Positions 24,121 through 35,376 of a DNA stretch of 64,000 nucleotides are shown in pieces. A model generated the notes under the pieces. It searched no databases, was not told where the DNA came from, and saw only the letters and a program-made list of their open reading frames with translations. The DNA is taken from positions 496,001 to 560,000 of the forward strand of contig JAZKJV010000608.1 in NCBI GenBank assembly GCA_037367405.1, read 5' to 3'. Source of the DNA: Ottelia alismoides (Eukaryota > Streptophyta > Magnoliopsida > Alismatales > Hydrocharitaceae). Both the position numbers and the translations under genes were made by a program. Each line of letters starts with the position of its first letter. Positions within the stretch are counted from its first letter, which is position 1.

Positions 24121-24724
24121 TCCTATGCAGGATGTCCAAATAGATAGGAAGTCCACCTTTGAATTTGCAGTGTTTATTAGGAGCTCATTGGTCTCATGGA
24201 AATGGAAGAATCAAATTGCCGTTGCTAGGTCAAGTGTTGAATCGAATTCATAGTCATGGCACAAGGAAGCACTCAGATGATCTGGGTCAGGTTTGTTCTA
24301 ACCGACCTAGCTATTAACACACATCTTCCTTTGCTGCTACTATTGTAATAATCAGGTTGCGCTATTCATTGCCAACAATTCAACTTTCCATGAGAGGATC
24401 AAACACATCAAGCTAGATTGACACTACACTAGATATATGATACAGAAGGACTTCATCTTTACTTATCATGTTTGCTTCAGGGAACATACACTAGACATTT
24501 TCATTAAGGTCCGAAAAAGGGGGCCATTCCAGAAGTGTTCTTCCGAGCTGAGTATGATAGATATCTATACTACATCTGGAGGAGTGTTATAGGAAATAAT
24601 ATTTATGTATTCTTGGTTCCTTTTCATGTAATTTCTCCAGTGGTTATTTGCCTTCTAGGATTTCTCCACTATATAAAGAAGACATGATCTCTGGATAAAC
24701 AACTGAGTCATTTGTTTCTCGACA
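24121..24724 (+). mobile_element. Ty1/copia relic, RNase H and 3' LTR (right half)
   Basis: RNase H-like sequence restarts at about 24121 (DRKSTFEFAVFI, SSLVSWKWKNQIAVARSSVE, VALFIANNSTFHERIKHI), with stops, and runs to a 3' LTR of about 140 bp at 24585-24724. The LTR begins TGTTATAGGAAATAAT, contains CTCCACTATATAAAGAAG and ends TCTCGACA. It pairs with the gag/integrase half at 19975-22748. Confidence 0.72.
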
Positions 24725-25560
24725 CTTAATAATTAGATTTTTGATAATGTTCTTGGACATTGCCTTGTCGATCGGCTAATGTAATGTCCCAACCGGTGGA
24801 TCCATGGAGTGACAACAAAACACTATGTCATGAAAAATAATAAATGAAATGGATGAAAAAATTATAATTATTGATTTTGTGCTTTGCTATCCATGTATAT
24901 ATATATAATCAATCTTATGTTAGTAGAGAGAATTCTTCCGTAGATACTCGTCGATACCCATTACCCCATTGATATTAATTGGGTACCTGTTGGAATGAGT
25001 CAGGTCGACCATGACCCACTAATGATAGGTTAGTATGGATCACACTATCCAATGAGCCATGTACCCGCCCCGTGAGCACCCCTAGGCATGCCATGCTTGT
25101 CATGGTAAGATGTTTTTTGCAGTAACTTATATGAGAGGGTAAATAGTTGTTTGTATGCTAAAGGTAGTAAGAATGAGTATCGTATGGTAAGGATGTGCAT
25201 CCGGCGGTAAAATTATGCATCTCTTGTCAACACTTGAAACCACATGGTATGTTGCCGCAACCAACCTCATCCCTTGGATTTTCCTTGGACGGTTGGAATT
25301 TCACAGCATACCCTACCGTGTTTCTACTTACTACAGGCGATCAGAGCTCCTGCCGGGTAGTTCTCCTCTATTCCTTTCTCTGCTAATACACACAACCTTA
25401 AAAAGAAGAGAGAATCTCCGACTTGCTCTCTGACATTTTCATGTAGCTAGAATTTCACAGCATACATGATGCCAAGAGCAAGACGATAATGTTCAGTTGG
25501 AATTTTCTATTGTTGCCGGTCTTCCTTCTCTTCGAATCGTAATATGGGTTTCGCGTGCAG
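24725..25560. other. Probable end of an intron upstream of the TOL exon
   Basis: No domain or retroelement was recognised. The last part is pyrimidine-rich and ends TTTCGCGTGCAG at 25560, a usable 3' splice site for the exon that follows. Small open frames at 25195-25433 have no recognisable content. Confidence 0.5.
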
Positions 25561-26102
25561 ATGGCGGGCACGATCAAAGTGGCGGTGTTCTTCCACTGCC
25601 ACCCTGGGAAATGCAGCAGAATGGGGGATTTCAACCTGAAGTGACGCAGCTACAGCATGCACAAGGTACTCAAATGGGAGGGATCTATTCCCAACAGATG
25701 CCGCAGAACCCCCAGTATGCGGGCGGTTACTATCCAACTCCTAATACACAGGTGATAATTACAATCCCATACCAAATTCAAGGAGGACCGCTGCCGGGTT
25801 CACAAATACAAGCCGCGCAGATGAACAGCGGCAGCTACATGCAACAGGGATGGCCAGTGCCACCTGCAGATGCTCAATATTATGGTCAGGCAAGTTCACA
25901 GTATCCTTATCCCTATCCGCAGCCAACTGTCAACGATCTCTCCCAGAGAATGTATGGAATGCACATGCAAGGTAATGGTCCGGCGAACATGAACGCTTCT
26001 TACCAAACTAAACAACCAGCCAGACTTTCACGACCAGAAGACAGATTTTTCGGGGATCTTGTCGACTTCTCTAGGGCGAATCCAAGCAAAACCGCGAATT
26101 AG
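25561..26102 (+). CDS. Last exon of a TOM1-like (TOL) VHS/GAT protein
   Basis: The exon opens after CGTGCAG at 25560 with phase 1 and encodes about 180 residues to TAG at 26100-26102. The sequence is Gln/Pro/Tyr-rich and low in complexity, as in the tails of plant TOM1-LIKE proteins. The early block VLPLPPWEMQQNGG and the terminal blocks DLSQRMYGM and LSRPEDRFFGDLVDFSRANP resemble the conserved TOL C-terminus, whose usual end is close to PEDKLFGDLVDMAK. TOL proteins are ESCRT-0-like adaptors that bind ubiquitinated cargo at the plasma membrane and endosomes through VHS and GAT domains. Those domains are not in this window, so only the non-globular tail is present. An upstream ATG at 25497 is probably intronic. 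The gene could be intact with a very long intron to the left, or this could be an orphaned exon. Confidence 0.68.
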
Positions 26103-26410
26103 AAGTCTGATTCAGTTCATATCCAGTATGGATCTCAGGGGTTATTTATCTAGTTGATTGGAGCCGATTCGTTAATGTTGCAGATGTTTAGATTGATGCC
26201 GACCTAAATATAGATGACGGTACGCGCAGGTTTGCTCGACCTGCGCGTACTTGTATATTCTCCTATAGTGAAAGGGTAACTGAAGAAAGAGAGGAAGTTT
26301 TATTCGATGGGTGTTTGGTCCCGTCCTTGCGACTATTCTAACTTTTGTGGATAAATTGATTGAGGTTCTAATAATTTTTTTATCTGAAGTCTTTTTGGCC
26401 TGATGCTGAA

Positions 26411-26416
26411 AATAAA
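26411..26416 (+). terminator. Possible polyadenylation signal of the TOL gene
   Basis: AATAAA about 310 bases after the TAG, followed by T-rich sequence; position and context suit a plant 3' UTR. Confidence 0.4.
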
Positions 26417-27320
26417 TGGACCTTTTTGTAAATTGTTATGGAAGTTTATTGGAAAATAACAGGAATTTGGATTGGATTACAGGTTTCAGTAGACAGGTAT
26501 AAGAACATGAATTGACATCAGAATGTATGTTCGGTCTTAAAATGTTGATTTTAACCCCAAGTAATTTTTTTTTGCACATTCGGTCTCAGTTGTAATTTTG
26601 AATTATATAAAAGATGTTGATAGTTGTTTTATTAAAACAGTTATAGCTGTGAATACGAGTTGATCAACAAGAGACTAATGTTATGTCAACAATTGATATT
26701 GTATATCTAAAGTTATTTTTTTATTTTTTTTAAATAACGTTTTCTAACTTTTTTGAAGTCTTTAAAATAAAGAAAATTGAAATTAAATTCAGTTATCGAC
26801 CTACGTGACAAAATACACTTAAAAAATAAAAATTTCTAACCTAATAGAATAAACCCCCCAAAATGTGAATCTGATTGATGAATCTAATTATGAAAATAAT
26901 GACAGGAAAATTTGAAAAAAAAATGCAGCAAGAAAGGAGAAAATGTGATGTGAGGACAAAATCTATTCTACTTATGAGAGTAGAGGGCGAGGTAAACATC
27001 GAAGAATTTTGGCCTCGGCTCTTTGTGTTTCTTTTTTGAATGCTGTGATTAGGGAGTGTCTATCGAGTTGAAATCAAACTTGGTAATCGAACTCGGACTC
27101 GATTAGGTTAGAGTCCAAGAAAGTTGATTCGAACTCAAACTCATGGAGTTTGAGTTGGCTCACGAGCATTTTTAGGAGCCTTTTGTAGGTTAATTTTATA
27201 TTGACTAGTTGTGAACTTTTATCTAAAGAAGCAATTGATTACATTACAAATCTCTATAATAATAATGTTGGAGTATTTTTTATAGTACATATAGATGTAT
27301 ATATTCATGTGCATTTGATA
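26417..27320. other. AT-rich intergenic stretch
   Basis: No gene seen. From about 27055, ATCGAGTTG/CTCGAACTC-type motifs appear. They recur at about 27855-28010 on the far side of the foldback MITE and may be the broken halves of a DNA element like those at 53644 and 55341. Confidence 0.45.
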
Positions 27321-27329
27321 ATCTATAAA

Positions 27330-27700
27330 GAGGAAAGGGAGCCTACATCATGATGTAGGTAACTTGCCTACATCATGATGTAGGTAACTTACCTACATCA
27401 TGCATTTTTTTCTCAATTTTTTATTTTTTTTGAAAAGTATTTCCGTGGATTTTCATAAGTATATTCTTCTAATATGTCATTCAAATTTCGTCAGAAACAA
27501 AGACTCCTATTCCCTTCATACAGAACAGGTAATTACGTTCTGGATGGTGGGCATAGGAGTTTCGGTTTCCGAAATTTGAATGACATATTAGAGGGATATA
27601 GTTATAAAAATCCACGGAAGCATTTTTCAAAAAAAAATTGGGGAAAAAATCGCATGATGTAGGTAAGTTACTTACATCATGATGTAGGCTCCCTTTCCTC
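27330..27700. mobile_element. Foldback MITE, Mutator-like, perfect 9-bp target duplication
   Basis: ATCTATAAA occurs exactly on both sides (27321-27329 and 27701-27709). The element is almost entirely a long inverted repeat. The left arm starts GAGGAAAGGGAGCCTACATC and the right arm ends with its reverse complement. Inner arms pair as well (ATGTCATTCAAATTTCG with CGAAATTTGAATGACAT), leaving a small loop near 27535-27545. The left terminus holds extra copies of a near-palindromic unit built on CCTACATCATGATGTAGG. A 9-bp duplication is characteristic of MULE-class elements. It has no coding capacity. Confidence 0.9.
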
Positions 27701-28201
27701 ATCTATAAAAATTTCAAATATAATACAAGTACATATAAATATCACAACTCCAAGTAAGATTCTCGTGTCGCACCACTTTCTCCTTGTTCATACATCATGT
27801 ATGTCCATATGGAATGAGAAAATATTAAAAAAATAATACAATCAAATCAAGTTATCTACTCGAGTTAGGGAATTGAATCGTGCTCAACTCGAAATCGACT
27901 CAATAACCTTAACAAGTCATTTATCTGACTTGAACTCGTACTCAATAGCTTTTCAATTCTGACCCACAAGCTCTTATCGAGTTGAGACCGTGTCCATCTC
28001 ATTGAGCTTGGGTTTTCCTGGCTCCCCTAGCTATGATGGTCATATGCTTAGTCTAACTTTTTCTGGTCAAGGCCATGAGCCTCCTTTGAATTTCATATAT
28101 AATTTTCCATGTCAATGAAAGCGGATACCTGAGCCACGTTTGAGCTTATGAGTAAAAATAATTGAAAATGTTTTGCTCTGTAGGACATGTTTTAACTAAA
28201 T

Positions 28202-28290
28202 AGAACCCACCTTATGGTCTGGTGGTAGAAGCAGTGAACTTCCACTCTAAAGACCATGGTTCAACCATACCCCCCCCCCCCCCCTTAATC
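28202..28290 (+). repeat. SINE-like fragment (tRNA-type A and B boxes)
   Basis: TTATGGTCTGGTGGTAG resembles a pol III A box and GGTTCAACC a B box, at suitable spacing. The piece breaks into a 16-C run near 28270-28286. The head matches the SINE at 58485-58680 (both have ATGGTCTGGTGGTAG), so it is probably a truncated relative. Confidence 0.5.
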
Positions 28291-28710
28291 CCTAAAAAAC
28301 CAAATATAATCTAAATATAATTACCAAAAGAGGTTGGGTTTGAAATGCAATTTTGTATTACTAAATAATAAAAATCAAAATCTAATTACTTAAGATGGTG
28401 AGGGAATTTTTAAAAATTGACATAAAAGTACTAAAAATAAAATAAGGACTAGAATGCTCTTAAATTGTTAATAGTCCTACAACTAAGTTCCATCATTGAT
28501 TAAATGAAAACAAAAATAAAATAAAAATTTCGATCACATGTTTGTGTAGGGTTGTAATGGGAGAGAATGTTTGACCTCCTGGAACAGCTGCTAACTCAAT
28601 CTTTCTTTGCTCGGACTTCGTTTGGAATAGCTGATACATCATACAACTCCTGAGGAATTATCACCTCTATGGATGTCAATACTCGTTCCAAACTCGATTC
28701 GTCAGCATCC
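28291..28710. other. AT-rich intergenic stretch
   Basis: Nothing recognised. Confidence 0.5.
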
Positions 28711-28713
28711 TTA

Positions 28714-28972
28714 GGGCTTGTTCATTTGGAGAATAAGCGCCGGGATAAGGGGTCAATTCCTCATCCGGTGTGGTTCCCAAGAGTACGGTTACTCCCATCC
28801 ACATCCTATTACTTCACCTTATTCCACCTTTATTCCTATATTTATTCCACCTTACCTATTCTTATTCCACATTATTCTCCTTATTCCTATCTTTCCATAC
28901 GAACAGAGAATAAACAATTATTCTCCTTATTCCTCATCCTTATTCATGCGCATTCCCGAACTGAACGCCCCC
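28714..28972. mobile_element. Tourist-like (PIF/Harbinger) MITE
   Basis: TTA on both sides (28711-28713 and 28973-28975) flanks 259 bp with inverted ends. The left end is GGGCTTGTTCATTTGGAG; the right end, reversed, is GGGGGCGTTCAGTTCGGG. The interior is rich in TTATTCC/GGAATAA repeats. The TWA duplication and GGGC-TGTTC-type ends fit PIF/Harbinger MITEs. Open frames crossing it are accidental. Confidence 0.8.
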
Positions 28973-28975
28973 TTA

Positions 28976-30300
28976 GGCATCTTCTCTTTGCTCCACATAT
29001 CATATGATGATAAATGAAAGAGGGATGGAAAATTATGAGGTCTGATAGGAATCTTTGAGTTTGAATATACATATATTTAACTCTTCGAGTGGATACAACC
29101 GACCACGTGCAAATACATACAAACCATGCATCCCCCCCCCCCCCCCCCGCGCCTAACTTCCTCTCAAATTGGATTTTGGAGTATAAATTGGGCATGGGGA
29201 TAGCTAGGATCTGGGAATGGAGGTAGGTCGTACGTATCTCGTTTTTCATTTGGGATAATGATGAATCTGCATTTCATCATCTTTATTCATTTATTTTAGC
29301 TTGAAATCCCTTATAAACCACTTGTATATAATACTAACTCCATATTCTTACATACTTGTATCTGTGTGTAAATGTTGTACACTTATTACTATTTTAACCT
29401 AAAATAAATAAAGAAAGAAAGAAAGGAAAAATAAAGAAAATAAAAGAAAAAAAAGACTGTATATATGTAATAGATACAGGCTGACCCGAACCCCGAGAGA
29501 AGGTCAAGACTTGACCTGATTGACCAGAAATAAAGCAGGGGGAGATTAGGATCCTTAATCAGAAAATCCAAAAAAACGTATGTTGTGTATATTTGTATAT
29601 TTACACTATTTTATTTGTACATAAATTTACCTCAAATTAAATAATTTTCAAAACAAAAGTTGTAAATAAAAATGTTTCCTAAATAATAAAAATATTTGCA
29701 AAATAAATCATGTACAGAATAAAAGTAACCACATCCAGAAAAAGCCATAAAGCGATAATTGAAAGATCAATTACGGCTCCATATGAACTCAAATTGAACC
29801 AAACTCACTTCCATTGTATTATAAATTAAATTATCTTTAAAATGGTTGTGATTTCATAATTGTAGTTATAGTTTAAAAGACGGATTTCAGGGTGGTTTGT
29901 ACAATTTTACCATTCATTTGTACATATTATATTTGTAAATACTTGTAAATATTTTTTAATAATTATTTAAAATAAATAATAATAATAATAATTTTAAAAC
30001 AAAAAAACTAATTTCCTTATTTAACTATGTATATAATGTACCATATGTATATAGTATATGTATATAATCAATTCTCTTAAATATCCCTCACAAAAATAAA
30101 AAATTTAACATTTATTATTTAATTTAATAAAGTGACAAAAATTAAACAAATAATTTATGCAAATAATTTTAACACTAATTTCCTTTCTTATCTCTATCTC
30201 ATTTCAAATTATTTCCTTATCTCTTTTCAAATTTCAAATTTCAAATTCTTTTCTTTTCTATTTATATTACTCCTCCTCCCTCATTTCAATTTGATCATCT
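28976..30300. other. AT-rich intergenic stretch
   Basis: Contains an 18-C run near 29131-29148 and homopurine A/G tracts near 29400-29450. No gene or element recognised. Confidence 0.5.
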
Positions 30301-30308
30301 TTGAAGAG

Positions 30309-30423
30309 ATGAGTCTATTCTCCGAGAGTTATCTTGTTGCAAAAGGGTGCCTAGCCTCCGAGTCGTTTGGTGACAACGAGTCGGGCTTCGTCGAGGCGAT
30401 CACGGTCTTTTCCGCTCCTAAGG
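30309..30423 (+). CDS. Possible first coding exon, unknown protein
   Basis: An ATG at 30309 (context GAAGAGATGAGT) opens 38 codons with balanced, non-repetitive composition (starting MSLFSESYLVAKGC, including GDNESGFVEAITVF) up to AAG|GTGAGATCC, a good 5' splice site at 30424. The sequence is unlike its AT-rich surroundings. A TATTTATATTAC motif lies about 50 bases upstream. I do not recognise the family, and no convincing second exon was found, though TTTTGCAG occurs near 30793. It could be a real gene start, a gene fragment, or chance. Confidence 0.25.
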
Positions 30424-30889
30424 TGAGATCCATTTTTTTCGTTTCTAATCTAGGTTAATCATAGTTTAATTTTCGCATTTTTATTTCATTGTCATTTTCT
30501 CTCTAGATCTTAGAATCACATATCGCGATTTGATTCGAATCCGATCAAATTTTTCACCTTCACGTCTTGATCTATTCGCGTTCTTATTCTACCTCGCGCA
30601 ATCTTCCAACTCCGACAACGTACGGTAGTCGGAGACTCGGATCCATTCCTCATTTTTCACCGGATCCTCGTTCATATATTCCGTTTTGATTTTGAGATTG
30701 AGCCATCATGCTCGCGTCTTAATTTGTTTATAAATAAAAAGAAAATAAAAAATAAAAAATACATAATTTTTCTTTCTAACGGTTGTTTTGCAGGATAAAA
30801 AAACAGTTTTTTTGTTACTGTTTATGTTTTTTTTACAAAAAAAACTAAATAAAAAATTTCATCAAAGTTTCTGTTTTGCAAAAAATATA

Positions 30890-31400
30890 GCAGCGCAGGC
30901 CCGCCGCCCACCGTAGCCACCTGCGGCCAGTATCGCTCAACCACTTGGCTTGCCAACCACGCCAACCCGCGCGAAGCACGTCGCCTCCACTTGCCTTGTT
31001 GGCCACGCCAGCCTGCGCGAAGCCCGCCCATCCTCTTCCTTCAGCGGACCACCACCGTCGTTCGTCGGCCTCTGCTACGCCAATCCGCCTTCGACGCACC
31101 ACCAGCCGAGCGCGCGATCCCTTGGAACGCCACCACATTCCGTCGCCGCCTGAAGCGGAGCTCCACCGCCCATATCTCCCTCTACACCGCATGGTAAGCC
31201 GCTAGAACAGTCGCGCCACCTCCTGCGCAGGCCACCTCAGCCCTCCGCCGCCATCCATCAGCCAACCATCGCTCCTTCACTACCATCCACCGCAGACTGG
31301 CGCCCCTCAACCGTCGTCCGTCGCCCATGTTTGGAGAGAGGAACGAGGAAGGCGGCTCCCCAATGCCCCCTTTCCTTTGGCTTGGATACGAAGAAACAAC
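30890..31400. other. GC-rich island without a recognised gene
   Basis: A GC-rich block, CGCC/GCCAC-laden, sits in otherwise AT-rich sequence. All six frames give Arg/Pro/Ala-rich products with no domain that I know. It is followed at 31440 by CATATGCCCCCCAGAG-type sequence, like the subterminal parts of the MULE-like elements here, so it may be captured or decayed gene sequence. Confidence 0.35.
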
Positions 31401-31439
31401 CGAAAAACCCTAGGGGTTAAGAAATTAATTAGGCAAATT

Positions 31440-32640
31440 ACATATGCCCCCCAGAGTTTCCAAATTTTCAGAAAGCCCCCTACCAGCCCAATAGCATGTG
31501 TGTTGCACGCATTTCTTGGGTAATTTGCATCTTTTCCCTTTTTTATTTCTTGTTAATTTTAGGTTATAAAACTTTGCAGAAATTACATTTCAGTCCATGT
31601 GTTATAGACATCATTTTGCATGCTTTTTATCATTGAAATAAATGTTTTGTTGCTCAATAAATTCTACGAAAAATTGTGTGGTCTCCTACTGTGTGTCTTG
31701 TGATAGTTTAAATTTGTTATTGGATTTTATTTTCATATGTTATTATCAAAAAATAAAAAAAACAACATTTTCCCTGTTTGAAATTTGAAAAATCCTAAAA
31801 ATTCGAATATTGCTTCAAAAACTCTGAAAAATTAGAGTAGTTTATTTTTATGTCTTTTATTTTCTAACCAAATTCCGTGCTATAATAATTTATAAAACCC
31901 AAAAAAATAGAAAATACTCTTAAAAATCATAGAAAATTGTAGAAAAATAAAAAAAAATTGAGTTCACTTCATATTTTTAAATTGCGAAATAGTTCTGTTT
32001 GTTCACTATTTGCATTTTTCCTTTTTTTATTCATTTTAAAAACTCTAAAAAATATAAAAATATCTAAAAAATTACAAAAATGGTAAAAAAATAATAAAAA
32101 AAACACAAAAACATTTTCTTTGGATATTTTTGAGCAATTTTGTTATAGTTGAAAAATCAAAAAATATTTTGCATCTCTTTTGTGCATGAACTTGCTTTGA
32201 AAATCACATTTTTTATAATTAAAAAATGCAAAATTAAAATCACTAAAAATTTGAAAATCAGAAAATAAAAAATAGAAATAAAAAAGACAAAAAAATTAAA
32301 AAGGTAAAAAAAATTACAAAAACCAAGGTAGTTTGCATTGAGATTCCCATTTTCTTTTAATTGATTTTCGATTATTTGAATAACCCTCGAGAATTGTAGC
32401 CTCTCTGAGTTCGATCATGTTGCTATAAAGGTAAATAAGTAACAAAAGTTTCTCTCGCTTCATTATTCTTGTAATTAATTTTGTAGCTTGAGAAAAAAAT
32501 TGTTTGTTGGCTCTTGATTGGATTGCAACGACTTGTCCATAATTCAATAATATAGAAACCCGTGAAAAACGTGTTAACAGATAACAACAAGATATGAATG
32601 GGAATATCGATACATCTGACTTGGTGGTTGACTCTAAAAA
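31440..32640. other. AT-rich, A-run-rich stretch
   Basis: Low-complexity sequence dominated by short AAAAAT/TTTTTA words and no open frames of substance. It may be retrotransposon-derived non-coding sequence; no ends were found. Confidence 0.45.
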
Positions 32641-33449
32641 ATAATGTGTAATATATATACTACCCCATATACAACACTCTGGCACTTGGATCTCTCATTA
32701 CACTATATTTATAACATCCCACTCAACTCTCTACCAAGCACTAGGATTCACTTGATTATCACAACTTATTCAATCTTTCCTCACTCTCGTGCTTACTTGT
32801 TTCTTTGTTTGCTTGCCCCTCTAACTTTCATCAATGAATCCAAGAACCTACTTATACTTGTATTACAATGGCCTTGCATTATATGGAATTCCCTAGAAAG
32901 TAAGAGTTGAATGCCCTAATTGAGAAAATCCTAGAGATTTAGAATTTAATCTACTTGAGAAAACTCTAGATTATTAGACCCCGTCTTCTCTAAAAGCTTC
33001 TAAAAACTTAGAGTTCACTTATGAAATTCCTAGAGAAGTTGGTGGTGTTTTCATTTTTTTCTTAACACTCACTTTCAACATCAACTTCTCTAATAGTAAG
33101 TTTGTAATGGACTCCATGTGAATTTCTTCTTCCATTCTTCTCTATATATAGTGGGTTTGTGCATCCATTCATCATCAACAACAGCTAGGATGTACTTGGG
33201 ATTTGGCTTTCATATTTTAGTAGATCTTAGATGTAGCATCACTGAACCTTCTTCAATCTCATGTGGAGTAGGCCAAGATCCATCTAGAGTTTTTTTTTTT
33301 TGATAATTTCCATTTTCCCAGTATGATGACTCTCTTCTCTATAAGCTTTTAGCTCCTTATTTTCTCTAAGGTTATCTCTTGTTTATTGAGACTCCTCAAG
33401 TTTTTCTACTAACTGATCTTCCAAATCTTCTCATTTTCTAACATGGCCC

Positions 33450-34720
33450 CTTAGGTGACCTCCATGATGATGCTTCATCAAAGACAACATTCCTTAATAT
33501 ATAGCATCTGCTAGTGGTTGTATCACAACATCTCCAATTCTTTCTCTCGTTATTATATTTGATAAAGTTACATCAGATAGCCTTTTTTCAGACTTACTGC
33601 AACGATGGTCAATGAATAGACAACAAATTGATCTAAATTTTCAAAAGTTGGTTAGTTTTTGTGTGATCTTCCATAATTTTTGGAAAAGAGACATGGAACT
33701 TAGCTTTGGTCAATGTAGACGGTTGAAGACATCTAACATTGTTTTCATGAATTTTGCCCAAAATCTAAATGTAACATATTTTGCGTGCAACAAACTTTAA
33801 CATATCTCCACAAGATGTTGATTCCTCCATTCTAGAACTTTGTTTGATATGGTGTACTTAGACTCGTTAGTTCTCCCCTGGATTCTATCTTCTCAAGATA
33901 AGTGAAGAATTATACTAATGTATATCATCTACTATTATCTGTCTATAACCACCAAACTTTATTTCTAACTGTACTCTCGTCTTTTTATTGAAATTCTTTA
34001 AACTTGCAGAGTACTTCAAACTTTTCCTTAAGGAAGAAGTCCCAAACATATCTTGAAAAATCATCGACGAAAGTTAACATGTGCCTCATTCCACTTACGG
34101 AAGCTTGTTTAACTGGCCCAAATACATCACAATGGAATATCTGTAATGGTTCCTTTGCTCAAAATCAGAACTCCTTGTAAGGCAATTGATGAGCTTTATC
34201 ATGTTGACATCCGACACAAATTGTATCATCTTGAACATCTAATCATTGAAGAGTTTTGAGCATTGGGCATTTTATCATTATCTCCAGCTTGTGACAACTC
34301 GCATGTTTGAGCATCGCATTCTCAAACATGTTTTCTCTAAATCATATGTAGAATTAGTAACTTTGAGTTATTTGATGTTACACCAACTCAATTGCCATTG
34401 TGTACATATAGATCGTGCAGCTTCTCATTATCTCCGATCACGTGGTTTGATTTGTCTGAGTTGTCTTTTCAATTCTTATCATAATCGACTTTTGTAAAGA
34501 ACTCTGTTAGTAGACCAACTCACCTTCTAGGACGATCGCTATAGAATCATCCTCGTTCCGATTTTCATTTGAAAGATCTTCATATTGAATGCTTGACGTT
34601 GCGGTATTCTTTCGGCTAGTATTTTTCTAAATAAGCAATCACATGCATAGTGTCCCTTCTTGCCGCAAATAAGTTGTTATCATTCCTTTTTTGCATAAAA
34701 TCATTTAACCGTGGTGTTCG
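33450..34720 (-). pseudogene. Ty1/copia relic (gag knuckle, pre-integrase, integrase)
   Basis: The reverse strand shows copia motifs in order. A CCHC knuckle CGKKGHYACDC lies at about 34640-34675. The pre-integrase patch CVGCQHDKAHQLPYKEF is at about 34165-34225. The integrase start [18 protein letters not shown] leads into [16 protein letters not shown] at about 34015-34135. Further integrase-like sequence continues to about 33450 with many stops. No LTRs were found. It ends about 200 bases upstream of engB exon 1, so it lies next to that gene's promoter region. Confidence 0.75.
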
Positions 34721-34928
34721 ACCATATGATCTCCTCTTAACTTGAATCTTCCTATAAATGTCACTTTCATGGAGGAGTTGCTACCTTTTTAGAAAAATTG
34801 GTGCGAAGTATGCATTTTCCTCATTTTCTGGACTAAACCGTAGTTAGATGGGACTTTAGGGGTCAGAGTGTAAAATTCCTAAAGAACAAACGCCATACCT
34901 TCTCCCAACAAACCCAAACCCCTTCCAA

Positions 34929-35376
34929 ATGCAAATGCAGATGCTATCTTTCTCCAAGTCCCTCCTCCTCCACCCCATCCCCATCCCAAAGGCTCTCCTC
35001 CCATCCCTCTTCCTCCCCAACAGCAAAGCCCACTCCCACCTCTCGCTTTCGGAGGCTCCCCCTTCCCCTCCCGCCGTTCTCCTTCCCGCCGAACCCCGCG
35101 TGGCCCTCGACAGCCTCTTCGTGCCGCCTGGCGCCTCCCTCGAGCCCCCCTCCGCCGCCCGCGTCCTCGCCGGCTCCAACATCGTCCTCGGCCCCCACGC
35201 CGCCGGCGCCCACGTCGCCGCCGCCGAGTTCGTCAAGAGCAGCACCAGGGAGGAGGACTGCCCCTCCGACGCCCTCCCTGAGTTCGCCCTCGTCGGCCGC
35301 TCCAACGTCGGCAAGTCCTCCCTCCTCAACTCCATTGTCCGCCGCAAGCGCCTCGCCCTCACCTCCAAGAAGCCCG
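34929..35376 (+). CDS. engB-like exon 1 (transit peptide, G1)
   Basis: 149 codons plus one base, very GC-rich at third positions. It ends CCCG|GTGAGTTC, and the first base of the split Gly codon is supplied here. It contains [24 protein letters not shown] and the P-loop [15 protein letters not shown]. Confidence 0.93.

Noticed and set aside
24900..25433. Candidate upstream TOL exons
   Set aside because: Small frames with nearby AG/GT dinucleotides exist, but none resembles VHS, GAT or any TOL segment.
28202..28290. A tRNA gene
   Set aside because: A and B box-like motifs are present, but no cloverleaf with paired acceptor stem; it fits a SINE head better. The same holds for 58485-58570.
28669..29017. 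Tyr/Ile/Phe-rich frames of about 100 codons
   Set aside because: Translation of the Tourist-like MITE and its TTATTCC repeats.
30822..31205. Overlapping Arg/Ala/Gly-rich frames
   Set aside because: Frames open on both strands because of GC content; no domain and no consistent gene structure.
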